From positions 186,001 to 250,000 of the forward strand of contig JALBYF010000024.1 of assembly GCA_023212725.1 (NCBI GenBank): a stretch of DNA of 64,000 bases. Reading direction: 5' to 3'. Source of the DNA: Tranzscheliella williamsii (Eukaryota; Basidiomycota; Ustilaginomycetes; Ustilaginales; Ustilaginaceae). The translations under genes were made by a program, and so were the position numbers. The notes beneath the pieces were generated by a model, which saw nothing but the letters and a program-made list of their open reading frames with translations, was not told where the DNA came from and did no database searches. Positions 49,563-60,700 of this stretch are shown here, piece after piece. How positions within the stretch are numbered: the stretch's first letter is position 1; every line of letters starts with the position of its first letter.

Positions 49563-52500
49563 TTAATCGACGCCGAGGTCGCGTCCATCGGCGGGCCGGC
49601 GCGCCTGCTGCTGCTGGCCGAGAACCCGACTCATCCGGCGTGCCGCTGTCCTGCCCAGGCTGCGCACGACGGCCGACGGGTTCAGCCCCGCGGTGCTGCC
49701 CGCGTCGTGGTAGCCGTCCGCTGCCTCCGCATACTCTGCGCCATCGGGTGGCTTTCCACTGGTGCTGCGCTTGTCGGCGGACGTGTCCGCTGGCGCCGCG
49801 GCCGTCGGCGAGAGGAGCTCTTCCGATGGGCGTTTCACGTGCCTGGGCGGGCGTGGCGGCGGGTTTGTGGATTTTGTCAAGCCGTAGTGGCTCAGCTTGG
49901 TAGGCGAGCGCTCGTCGACATCCTCGCCAGCAGCCTCGGTGGAGCGTTCGGTCCGGCCGCTATCTCCAATGGCTGTCTGCGCGGATCCTATCATAGCCGT
50001 ATGCCGTCGATGCAACGATGTGCCATTCACGGGTAACGGACCGCTTGCATCGCCCGAGCTGCCATACGACGATGTACCGCTTATGCGCATTACGTCCAGC
50101 TGCGAAGCCAAAGCGTCGACCACGCGATGGCCATTCTGGTGGTCCCTGCCTTCAGTTCCTTTGGAAACTGTACTGGCGCGGTTTCTCCACCTGCTCGAGA
50201 TCTTGACCGTGTCAGAGCTGGGAAAGACAACACTGCTGCTGCCACCTGTGCTGCTGTGTCCGCCATGGCTAAGGCCTCCAAATTCACTGACGTGCTCGGC
50301 ATCGCCAATGGTACTGCCGCTGCTCTCGGGGACCTCCTCGCCGCTTGTGCTGTGGATGCTCGCCTCGGGGCTGGTGGACATTGCGTTCGATGTAGCCGGC
50401 TGGAATGAGGCAGTGGCGTTCGACACCGAAGGGTTGCTCAGTCTCGGTCGACGGGGCGAGAAGCTTAATGGGAGTCTGGCCGTGGCGTTCGAGACCGTCG
50501 CAGGGTTCGTTGATGAGCGCGTAGATGTAATCGTTGCAAATTGCCGCTCTCGGGCGCTTCTTGGCTGCACGAGGGCCGACTCTTCGAAAGGACCATCCGC
50601 GAGCCGTGGTGTCCTCTCTGTGCGACGTCGAGCGGCACTCGAAGACGGCGAAAGTTCCGAAGCGGATCTCGCATGGGAGCTGTTATGCCCTAGAGACGTC
50701 ACGGATCGGTGTTGTGAGGCAAGCTGGGCACTGGCACGTTCAGCACTGCCATTTGCACGTGTCAGTGGGGAACCTGTAGATGGGGCCATTCTATCGGCGC
50801 GGTCGCCGCGAACGGATGATGCAGTCCTCCGCAATTCCGAAGCTTCTCGGTCTCCACTCCCGACGATACCACTACCCGTTGTGCCGCCCATGCGGGAGAA
50901 TGGCCGCGGGGAATGCCCCATTTCTTGCAGCGCCGTGTTGAATTGCACCTGTCTTTCCTTTTCCATACGATCGAGCAGGAAAAGGAGATCCTGAACGGCT
51001 CGAGCCTGCTCCAATACCAGCTTGTTCAGGAAAGCAAAGCCTTCATCCAGCTGTCCGAATGCAGCGGTGGCATTTTCGCCACCGAGACCCATCAGATGAC
51101 CTTCTGTGGCTACTGGATGCATAGAAGAGAGTTCCGACCACATCGAAGAGATGCCTTTGGTGATTGCGCCCATCAGTTCGAGTACGCGTGCAGTGTTGGG
51201 TCCGGCACCCGAAGCCGAGCCAGGCTCCGAAGCCGGAAATTTGCTGTAGAGGTTTTCAAACTGACTTAGTCGGATAGCCAGATTGCGGATGGGAGCTGCC
51301 TCGCTGCTGCCCTCCATAGTCGCTCGAGGCGAGGCGCTCGAATACTCAGGGGTGAAACCTATAGCGGTGGAGCTTCGTAGAGGTAGATTTCGCCTGGCGT
51401 CTAGCTCTGCGCGCACACTAGCCAGATCGTAGATACGGCGGGCTGAATCGGATGAAGGCTCGGCATCCGGTAACATCCAGGCCTTGTCAATGCGGGATCG
51501 GTGAGGTTCGGTGACCGGGTGACGAAGCTGGCGCGCATGGGTAGGCGTATGATCAACACCAAGGACAGAATGAGATCGAAGGGCCGGGTGTGAGGTTTTA
51601 AGGTCGAAAGATGATCTTGCTCCTGCCAAGAAGTGTTGATGATGCTGGGGCGTAGCGTTTCCTACCTGGAGACCCTCAATCTGGGAACGAAGGTCATCAA
51701 GCGCTCGATTCTTTGGATCTTGTCGAATTTTGCCAACAAAGGATCGCGCCTTGTCGGAAGAGCTGGCCTTGGAAGAAAACTCGGTCCGGCTGGTCGGGCT
51801 CTGTGACCTGGGGCCCGGAACAAGGACATTTCGCTCATCATCCGCAGCGAAGAGGTCTCGACCATGAGCTTTACGCATACTGACACGGGAGGCGGCTCGG
51901 TGGAGCTCGGATGCGCTGCTGGAAGACTTTTGAGAACGGCTGGATGAGGTGGAGATCTTTCGATCGCGAGCCTCTACACTGGGCGAATGGGCTTCAGTGG
52001 TTCGTGTTGATCTGCGCGAACTGCTGGACGGCGTGCTGTGCTGCGTATCGCGGTTCAAGTACCGCTGGGCCGACGATGAGTCGACCGACATCCGGGCGCT
52101 TTGACTCCCAAGCCGGCCTTCATAGTCAAGCGGCAAAGCGATTTCGTCCGCAGCCGCGTCAGAGGCATGCCTGCGTGGTCGACGTTGCGCCATCGAGGTG
52201 GACTCGGCAGCAGTTGCCTCTTCCTGAATCTTGTCAAGCTCGTCTTGATGAGTCAAGGACGCCTTGCGGCCTCCCGACCGGGTCACATTGCGATCCGACG
52301 AAGTATGGCGGGTCTTGTCGCCCGAGTCACTGTCATCGCTTTCGATGGAATCGCTTGGGTCGCGGATATGAGCAGCACGAACGGCTTTGCGGATCTCTTT
52401 ATCAGGCAGACGGAATTCAGCGGGCATCGGGCTGCGGTGGAGCGCAGACTTGCTGGTAGCAAACCCATCGAAGGAATGTCGTGCGGAGGAATGACCGGCG

Positions 52501-53534
52501 GTTTTGGACAAACGCCGGACAGAATTGGAGGAATTATCGTCGGCATCTGCATAGCGAGACCCGTTGGGTGTTCGCGCTGAGGCGAGCGTAGTGGTGTAAG
52601 CGGGCTTGGACTCTGTTGCTGCCGCGCTGCTAGCATCTCGAGACGCAGCGGAAGGAGACGGCTGGCTGCGCAACCGTGACGGGAGAGGGTCTTGCTCCTC
52701 CTCCTCCTCCTGATTGTAGTTGGCGATGCGCGAGAGAGCTGTCGATTTGCGAGGCGAATACTTGTGCTGTATAGTCTGCTCGGGTGCAGCTGCGCACATC
52801 ACGGCTTCGTCCTGATCCGATTCGTCATCGCGAGCACCAAGTCGCGACTCGGATCGCAGCTGATTGACATCGCGCTCATGTAGCTCGCTCCTCCTCTTTC
52901 TTTCCACAGCGGGCGAACCACGGAGAGAGAGTGCAGAAGAAGCCCTCGGTGCAAGACGAGACGTTGTTGAGTCCGAGGCGGATGCCGCATCAGACCCATC
53001 CGTCACTCTCGACGTTGCCCCAACGCTGTGTCTTGATAGTGAGCCACTGGCTAGAGACGGATGCTCAGCGTTGGTGATCGCTGCATCCATCTCTGGCGCT
53101 CTTCGACTGGGTCTGAAATGATCTGGTGACCGTAGAGAACTTATTGCACCGGTTGCCGCGCTTCCGGTGTACAAAGAGGTGGCCGATGGAGAGCGATCGT
53201 CGGAAGGGAGCGAGGGTGGCTGGCGCGATCGGATAGGCCGTCGGTTCGGCTCGACTGACTCGTCGGATATCTTGCGAGCGCGACCAGCGCTGCCGCCTGC
53301 ACTGCTTGCTGCTTCGCTATAAGGAGGTGTGGGGAGGCCGGAAGAGTCTTTTGGCTTGCGGCCGGGATCGCAACCTGCGCCTGCACCCGGTTGAAACGCG
53401 TCAAAAGGACTTGGCTTCGAAACAGCTGTAGCCTGCAGAAGCGAGTTCCTGTTCGACGGAGGCGACCGAGAGGGTGGGAAAGGTGATTTTGCTGGCGAAC
53501 CGATCTCAGTGGCCTCTCGCCGGCTAGGGAGCAT
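49563..53534 (-). CDS. Unrecognised large Ser-rich protein, 1,323 residues
   Basis: One exon with a real ATG at 53534. Most of it is Ser/Arg/Thr-rich, highly charged and probably disordered, with many SxxR and RSxS patches that look like kinase sites (inference). The only segment that looks folded is a helical, non-repetitive stretch around residues 740-880 (NLAIRLSQFENLYSKF, RVLELMGAITKGISSMWSELSSM, GFAFLNKLVLEQARAVQDLLFLLDRMEKERQVQF), possibly a coiled coil. No enzyme motif, membrane segment or signal peptide is seen. Converges with the TBC-GAP (233 bp) and shares the upstream region with ATG2. I do not recognise the family. Confidence 0.75.
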   Translation of the reverse strand: MLPSRREATEIGSPAKSPFPPSRSPPSNRNSLLQATAVSKPSPFDAFQPGAGAGCDPGRKPKDSSGLPTPPYSEAASSAGGSAGRARKISDESVEPNRRPIRSRQPPSLPSDDRSPSATSLYTGSAATGAISSLRSPDHFRPSRRAPEMDAAITNAEHPSLASGSLSRHSVGATSRVTDGSDAASASDSTTSRLAPRASSALSLRGSPAVERKRRSELHERDVNQLRSESRLGARDDESDQDEAVMCAAAPEQTIQHKYSPRKSTALSRIANYNQEEEEEQDPLPSRLRSQPSPSAASRDASSAAATESKPAYTTTLASARTPNGSRYADADDNSSNSVRRLSKTAGHSSARHSFDGFATSKSALHRSPMPAEFRLPDKEIRKAVRAAHIRDPSDSIESDDSDSGDKTRHTSSDRNVTRSGGRKASLTHQDELDKIQEEATAAESTSMAQRRPRRHASDAAADEIALPLDYEGRLGSQSARMSVDSSSAQRYLNRDTQHSTPSSSSRRSTRTTEAHSPSVEARDRKISTSSSRSQKSSSSASELHRAASRVSMRKAHGRDLFAADDERNVLVPGPRSQSPTSRTEFSSKASSSDKARSFVGKIRQDPKNRALDDLRSQIEGLQVGNATPQHHQHFLAGARSSFDLKTSHPALRSHSVLGVDHTPTHARQLRHPVTEPHRSRIDKAWMLPDAEPSSDSARRIYDLASVRAELDARRNLPLRSSTAIGFTPEYSSASPRATMEGSSEAAPIRNLAIRLSQFENLYSKFPASEPGSASGAGPNTARVLELMGAITKGISSMWSELSSMHPVATEGHLMGLGGENATAAFGQLDEGFAFLNKLVLEQARAVQDLLFLLDRMEKERQVQFNTALQEMGHSPRPFSRMGGTTGSGIVGSGDREASELRRTASSVRGDRADRMAPSTGSPLTRANGSAERASAQLASQHRSVTSLGHNSSHARSASELSPSSSAARRRTERTPRLADGPFEESALVQPRSARERQFATITSTRSSTNPATVSNATARLPLSFSPRRPRLSNPSVSNATASFQPATSNAMSTSPEASIHSTSGEEVPESSGSTIGDAEHVSEFGGLSHGGHSSTGGSSSVVFPSSDTVKISSRWRNRASTVSKGTEGRDHQNGHRVVDALASQLDVMRISGTSSYGSSGDASGPLPVNGTSLHRRHTAMIGSAQTAIGDSGRTERSTEAAGEDVDERSPTKLSHYGLTKSTNPPPRPPRHVKRPSEELLSPTAAAPADTSADKRSTSGKPPDGAEYAEAADGYHDAGSTAGLNPSAVVRSLGRTAARRMSRVLGQQQQARRPADGRDLGVD

Positions 53535-54768
53535 TGAAACAAGTTTTGGCTTGTCGTCACAGGCAGCGCTTGCGCACTATACGTCGCTCTGAAACGTCGA
53601 GATGCGTCGATCGATCGCCCAACCTTTTATGGATATGTAGAACGGACGAGGCTAGTCGTCGGATCACATGCACATAGGCTCCATCTTCGGACAGATCCGT
53701 TGGTAGGTAAGTCGGTGATGAGATGCTGTGTGATAGAGTCGGATGGATCGCGAAATCAGCGCGATTCCTGTACCATGAGCAGCCCTGGATGTGACGCAAA
53801 GGTGAAGCGTAGTGGTTCAAGCTAGGGAAAGGACAGATGGTGACCGCGAAGACGAAACAGACCGAGTCGCGAAAGGAGTAACCTACGAGGCAACCCTATT
53901 ACAACTATCATGATGCTGGCCTTTAGCGCCGAATCCGCGCTGCTGCTCCCCTGAATTATTCTCCTGTGATTATTATCTGTTAACAAATTACTTCGTGCAG
54001 GTCAGCCAGAACGCGGCTAAGGGCCCAGAGCAAAAAGGACTGCATACACAGTCAGAATAACAAGATTAATCGATCCGCTGTTCACCGGGCACCCAGCCTA
54101 TCAAGCGTGACTTACCGACCCTCATCCTGATTCTGTCTCTTAGCCGCTTCGTCCCTAGTCTTGTCAGTAAGCATTCTGTGCGTGTGGCTAACTGTTTTCT
54201 GCCGGCTTTACGGAAGCAGTCCAGCAGGGCGCCACGCACACTAGTCTCTTCGACGCACGAGCCTCGGAAACGCGTCGTCGCGTCAATGTGAGAAAGTCTG
54301 CAAATCGGCTCGTGGATTACTTTGAAGAAGGCGGAGAAGCCGGCAAGATCTAACACTGGACGATGGCTGAGTTTTGCGTAGGCCTATCGCTGTCAACGTC
54401 AATAAATGTGAATGTGGAGGCGGGTCCAAGGCGAGGTGTGAGGTGCGCCTGGACCCTTACTGGCTAATCACGATCTTAGTGAGAGTCACAGCATAAAGTG
54501 AATGCTCTACTCTCTGGCCTTGAACCTCACACGCTATAGTCTACCCTTACCACGCAGGCAGACATTGCCGGTTCGAGAATTACGCTGCTGTGGTCTACAC
54601 CTTGGACCCTGCTTCCGGTGCGGATCGAAGTTCTTGGCTCTCGCACAGGCTCTTACGTCCCACATCGGTCGAACGATGTCGAAAATACGGCGATTGTGAG
54701 GACAGACAACGTCGATATCGTCGCTGCATAGCGGCCCTTCTCATCTTCGTTCTCATGCAAATGGGAAG
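53535..54768. other. Divergent intergenic region unknown protein/ATG2
   Basis: 1.2 kb, with an AT-rich pocket around 53935-53995 (GATTATTATCTGTTAACAAATT). Holds both promoters. No gene supported. Confidence 0.5.
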
Positions 54769-57700
54769 ATGGCCACTTCATACTTTTCATCATTTTTCAC
54801 CGGCTGGGATCTACCCACGGTCTCAGCCTTCTCGCTCTCTGCCAATTTGCAGCGTAGGATCTTAGCATATCTCCTCCGAAGATCGCTAGGGCATCTAGTC
54901 GCAGGAGGGCAGCTCGGCCTCGACCAGATCAACGCCGGAATCGGCAGTGGAAAAGTGGAGATCAATGACGTTCAACTAGATCCCGCTGCTATCAACAAGC
55001 ATATCCCCTCCCTTCCCCTCGCCTGCACCGCCGGCAAGATTGGGACTATCTCGGTACAGTTACCCGTCCCTTACTTCTGGAGCGGAGACCTGGCTATCAC
55101 TGTTGCCGATGTCTCCCTACAGCTGCAGCTTGTAAAGGCTGACCCCGCACGCCCGGGGTCGCCCTCTGCAGGTGCGGATCTATCATCCTCATTCGCCAGC
55201 GCTGCCAGCCGCATTCTGGCGGAAGAGGATGATGACGAAGCTCAAGAGCTCCAGCAGTCTATCCATGATGCGCTAGCAGAAGAGGATCAAGTCCACATGC
55301 AGCCAGGCTCAAATGGACTCGAGGCTGAATCCATTGTATCTTCCTATGTAGAAGGCCTCCTTGCTCGGCTCAAGGTGTCGCTACAGAACGTTCAGATCGA
55401 CTTTGTTTCCGAGTCCCTCGACGTCTCTATAGTTCTCCGACAAGCCAACGCACAGAGCTCAACAACCAGGACCGACTCAGAACGGTCGAATGGAGGTCCC
55501 AACGAATCAGGATCCATTGAAGAAAGTGCTCAGGCAAACAGAAGCAAGAAAATATTAAGCGAGACCATTCGTTCTGTAGTTATCGAGGGGGTTGATATGT
55601 GGTTCACCCACAGAAGCCAAGAGCGACGCTTCGGCTCTTCGAGCTCGTCATTCGAAGAACCAACAGCTTATTACAGCACTGACCACAGCGAAGGCTTGGA
55701 TATGGGGGGGTCGACATTGTCAGACTCCTCGAGTATGTACGAAAGCGCCATTGGCGAATCAGATCAGCACGCTTTGGCTCGACCTGAAGGCCTCGCTGCT
55801 CCTTCGACTCCTCTGCAAGAAGCAAGTCACTCTGCCAAACATCGTTCTCTCGTATTTAGCATCGGCACAGAGCCCTTAAAGATTTCTCTCACAACGACGA
55901 AAGAGCGTCAGGAGTCTCCGCCAGTTCAGACATCCTCCCGCCGACCTGTTTATCGCCTGACGCGTCATGATACCCGCATCGACATTGCAGTTGGCCACCT
56001 TGCTTCCATCATGAAGCTAAGCTATTTAGGTCCTCTTATGGCTGTCTCTCAACATCTTAGCTACGGGCCCCGTGCGGGTAGCTCCGGCGTTAAAGAGGGT
56101 GCCGCCGCGAAGCCTTCTGTAACCAAACTAGCGGTAAATAGCGACGTAACCATTGCCTGCAATGTTGAAAGCTTCAATTTCTTGATTGGCTACGATGATC
56201 AAATGGACAAGGAAGCGATGGACTCTGTCGATGCCTTCTGGGCTCGTCCAGCGAGATCACACCCTAGTTTTGGACACCTACGGCTCCGCTGCGACAGCAT
56301 AAAAGCCAATTACACGCAGAGCGTATCCGCCGAGCCGATGCCTTTGCCCAACGTTGCATGCTACAAGACTGAATCCACCTTCTCCTTTACAGACATAGCC
56401 ATCTTCGAGCATCTTTCAACAGCTCTGAGCCGCAACTTGCCCACTGAAGCACCCAAAACCATTCCAATCCTAATACTAGACCAAAACATGAAAAACGAGC
56501 AAGACGCCGCCACTCCGAACACCAGAGAGCATTCAATCAGATCACGCCAAAACACAAGCCCATATATAGACACTATTGACTGGCGCCAGGATTTGAGCAA
56601 CCCCAAGACTCCCCGCTCTCCCAACCTCCCCAGCAGTCCAGCGTCCAGGACGGCCCGCTTTCAGTCTTCGGACCCACGCACTGCTTCACCTAGCTCAAGT
56701 GCCAATCCGTACATACGCACTACCTTTGGAGAGCGTGGCTGGAAGCTCAGACCGCGCCATCGGTCTCATCCCAGCGGACATGCCGATTTGCCGTCATCAG
56801 CTGTCATTGTGACACTCACGCAGGATGTGCACAGCGGTCAAAGACGCGTATCCACGCGTATCGCCCCCATCCATATATTCCTGGACATCTCCTTGATCAC
56901 ACGTCTGCTACCTTCTCTGAACAAAGTAGCAGCGGAAGTAGCATCATCTAGTGCTTTTGAGCCGCACAATACGTTCGTGTCGGTCGCAACCCTTTCAAGC
57001 AGCACGGCGACTCTGCAGGCCTCTCCACACCGACTTCTGACAGACCTGGCGGATCCCGAAACTGACAACAGATCCATAGGAGTTTCTATAAAGCTGGAAA
57101 CAGACGTCTTGCGCATAGAACTCAGGACACCGCTAATTCCTCACCATGGAGACGAGCAAGGGCGTCAAAACCTCCGGACAGCACGCTTGCTTGGCCTCGA
57201 GCGAAGATCCGGCCTCTTGTTGCTCGAGCTTCAATGTTTAAAGGTTCAGCTTGGCCTCGCCGAAAAGGCGCGCGGGAGTCGAGGTGTTCACTTTACCGAG
57301 ACCACCTCTTACCACGAGCAGCTTGAACAGTCGGGGCTGGTAACAGGACGTGTTACCGTGGAGAAGCTAGGGATCTATCTTGCTTTACCCTCGAGCATTC
57401 GAGCAACGCAGTTAGCCACATTTGAGGCAATGGAGGATGATGAGCATGCTGAGGGATATTTCAGCAGCTCCACCATGAAGCTACACCCCCGCCTGCTTAT
57501 ATCAATGGATAATAGTCAGGGACGGCCAGTTGATGATAACGGGGCACAAAAGGAACGTTACAGTTGCGCGATCCCGGCTCTGAGATCGGAGCTCAGCAAA
57601 AGCCATATTGACTCTCTACAGTATATGGTTGACGATTTGACGCAATGGGCTGGCCTTTGGTCCTCGGAGCACTTGGAGGACTCGGATTCGGCTGATACAG

Positions 57701-60700
57701 AAGGGCTTCGTATTCTTGGAAGCAGGTTCTTTGGTAGCAGAGCAGGTCTGTCGACGATGTCGGCGAGCACCGACTCTTCGTCAACTGCACGAAATGGCGA
57801 AAGGAGATCAGCGTTCGCTGCAGGAATCACGGAGATCTCGATCCGTCTCAAGCTGCCTGAGCCGCCGCAGCCCCCGCCGGTCCCCAGCCAATTTAAATCG
57901 CGGTCCTTGCTATTGTTAGCCTCTGATGCCGAGATACTCTTCGAGAAGGATCAGGCTCATAGTACGAGCCGGGTTGACGCAAGGATCTCGACGCTGTCCC
58001 TTCAAGTGGATGGCACGAACGCGCTGCGCGAAAAAGTCTCTCTTTTCGTTCTCTCACGGACAATGAGCCCAGGGCTGGCTCGTCGAGACCGGCCAATGCT
58101 ATCGCTCACTCTAGAAGCTTATTCGGACCCAGAAACAAGTTATCGGGAACAAAATGTCGAGTTCTGTCTTTCGTTTCTGACATTACGTCCACCAACCGAC
58201 CCGAGTCTGTTGTCCGATGTCAAGCGGGTCTTCAAGGCCCCCGAAGGCGTTTTTGAAAACGTTGAGCCCAATGAGGTTACAAGAATCAACTTTAAAGCGC
58301 GAGATTGCTCCTTGCTGGTAGCGCCTCCTGACTTGCTACATCGTTTGGCTGTTGCACTCGGCGAAGTCTCTGTGAAAACGAAGCTTACCTCTCATGCGCC
58401 TAAAACAGCCGTAAAGCTTGCCCTGGCCGACGCCAACATATTTGTTGTGGATATAGAGACAACCGTACAGCAGAAGCACCGTCGACTACCCAAATCGGCC
58501 TCTGAATACTGGCTTACACAAGGGTTTTCCAGGGTTCTCAACATATCGGACCTGAAAGGCAGCGTCAATACGAACACGCTGACTCGCCCTGAGCTCGATG
58601 TCAAAATCACCAAGATGCGTTCAAAAATGCAGGCTTGCGCCGACACTCTTGATGTCGTCGCCAAAATTGTGTCGGCGCTTGTCGCATCTCCCGATGGAAA
58701 GCCCAGCGAAGACTCTGCAGGCTCGGGTTCCTCTGACAGCGAAGATGACCGGAAAACCCCTTTGCCGTCTATCCCATCGTCTGTCGAGACAGGGCGGATG
58801 ATGGCGCTTTTGTCAGACGTCGAAGACAAGGCGTTCACATTGGCTAAGCCTATTCCATCAGCTGCCGACTTCGTAAACGACGACGTTCCATCAGATCCCG
58901 GCTTTCTTGGGGCGAAGGGGCGCTACCACCCCAAAATTGTTGAGACGGCTTTAGACGCTGACGAATTCTTTGGTGGCGAATCGGTAGCCTCACTGTCATT
59001 GGTTCCGCCAAAAACTGACAACGTTCTATATGTGGACGAAGATGTCACAATCCGCATGCTTGATCCCGCCGGCATACGCCCAATCGAGGGCTATTTCGCC
59101 GACCCAGTTCTTCGCCCAGAAGCAAACTCCTTGGGGCTACCGGCCAGTACGTTACGCTTTCGTGTCAGCAATCTTGACTTTTCCATGCGACTGCATTCTG
59201 GCTACGACTGGTCTTCAACACAGAAAGCAGTGGAGGACGAAGCTAAAAGAGTGCGAAGGCGCCTGCAAAAGATCAAGCAGCTCCTTGCTGAAGGACAAGT
59301 CCCGGACGATAGTGTTGAAGCCGCCACTAGCAATCTGCTGGACTCAGTCCATATAAGTCTACCACAGAACGTCTCCGACATTAATCCTGCGGACATGCTT
59401 CAAGCCATGGATGAAGAGCTCGGCGATGCTTCCGAAACAGGCTCCACCGCGCCCAGTCAAGCAAGTACAACGACCTGGCAAAACCTGCCTCACAGCTCCC
59501 TGGACCGCGCTCCAGGCAACGATGGCTTGCGGCAGGGTGAGAAGAAGCGTAAAGATAAGTTGCAGCGCTCTGCTCGTCCTGTGATCGAGTTCAACTTTCG
59601 CGGTATCGATGTCGAGTTCGACCAGGTCGACCCCTCAGAGATTTCGCACATTACGTCAAGGGTCGTGGTCACTGCAACAGCTTTTGAGATTATTGACAAT
59701 GTCAAGACATCTACCTGGCGCACCTTTCTTACGGAGATGCAGGACCGTAGCTCTGCCTCTCAGAGAGACGCTGGAAGCAAAATGATCAAGGTCGAATTGC
59801 TCACTGTACGGTCCGGCAGTACCAGAGCCGGAGGCTGCTCTGATCTTCCGCAGGCTGCCCCTGAAGAAGTGAGACTGCGTGCGCATATCGCACCGCTACG
59901 TCTCCATGTCGACCAAGACGCCTTAGACTTTCTCAAAAAATTCTTTGCCTTCAAAGCGCCCAAGCTATCTGATGATGCTTCTACCGCTGCTGAGTCGAAA
60001 AGATCGACTATGCCGCCTTCGTCAGGCCCACCGTTGCCCTTCATCCAGTTTGCCGAGATCATGCCGGTCAAGCTCAAGCTTGACTACAAACCAAAGCGGG
60101 TTGATTACAACCTGCTCCGGCAGGGCAAGACGATCGAGCTCATGAACTTTTTCCATTTTGAAGGGGCCGAGATGGTCCTTCGGCACATCACGTTGCGTGG
60201 TATCAGCGGTTGGGATCGCTTTTTTAATAGTCTCAACGATATTTGGACACCAGACGTCAAGGCGAACCAGCTAGCGGATGTGCTATCGGGCCTGGCGCCG
60301 GTCCGCAGCTTGGTCAATGTTGGGGCGGGGCTAGCCGACCTGGTGCTGCTGCCGATCGAGCAATACAACAAGGACGGCCGAGTGCTTCGAGGAGTGCAGA
60401 AGGGCGCCACCAGCTTTGCCAAGAGCGCGGCCCTTGAGGCGGTCAAGCTGGGTGCCAGACTGGCAACCGGCACGCAGGTGTTTCTCGAACAAGCTGAGCA
60501 TATCCTGGGCGGACAACTACCCGAATCTATCATGGCCAGAGCAGTGGGCCCCGACGCCGGCGAGGAAAGCTACGAGTCGCTGAGCGAAAGCATGATGCTT
60601 TCTGGATCTTCCGTGCTTCTTCCGCATCGTCAGCAACATGGCGATGAGGATGCGTCCGCCGCTTCGGCCACTCGCGACGACGACGCGGGCGCACTAAGCC

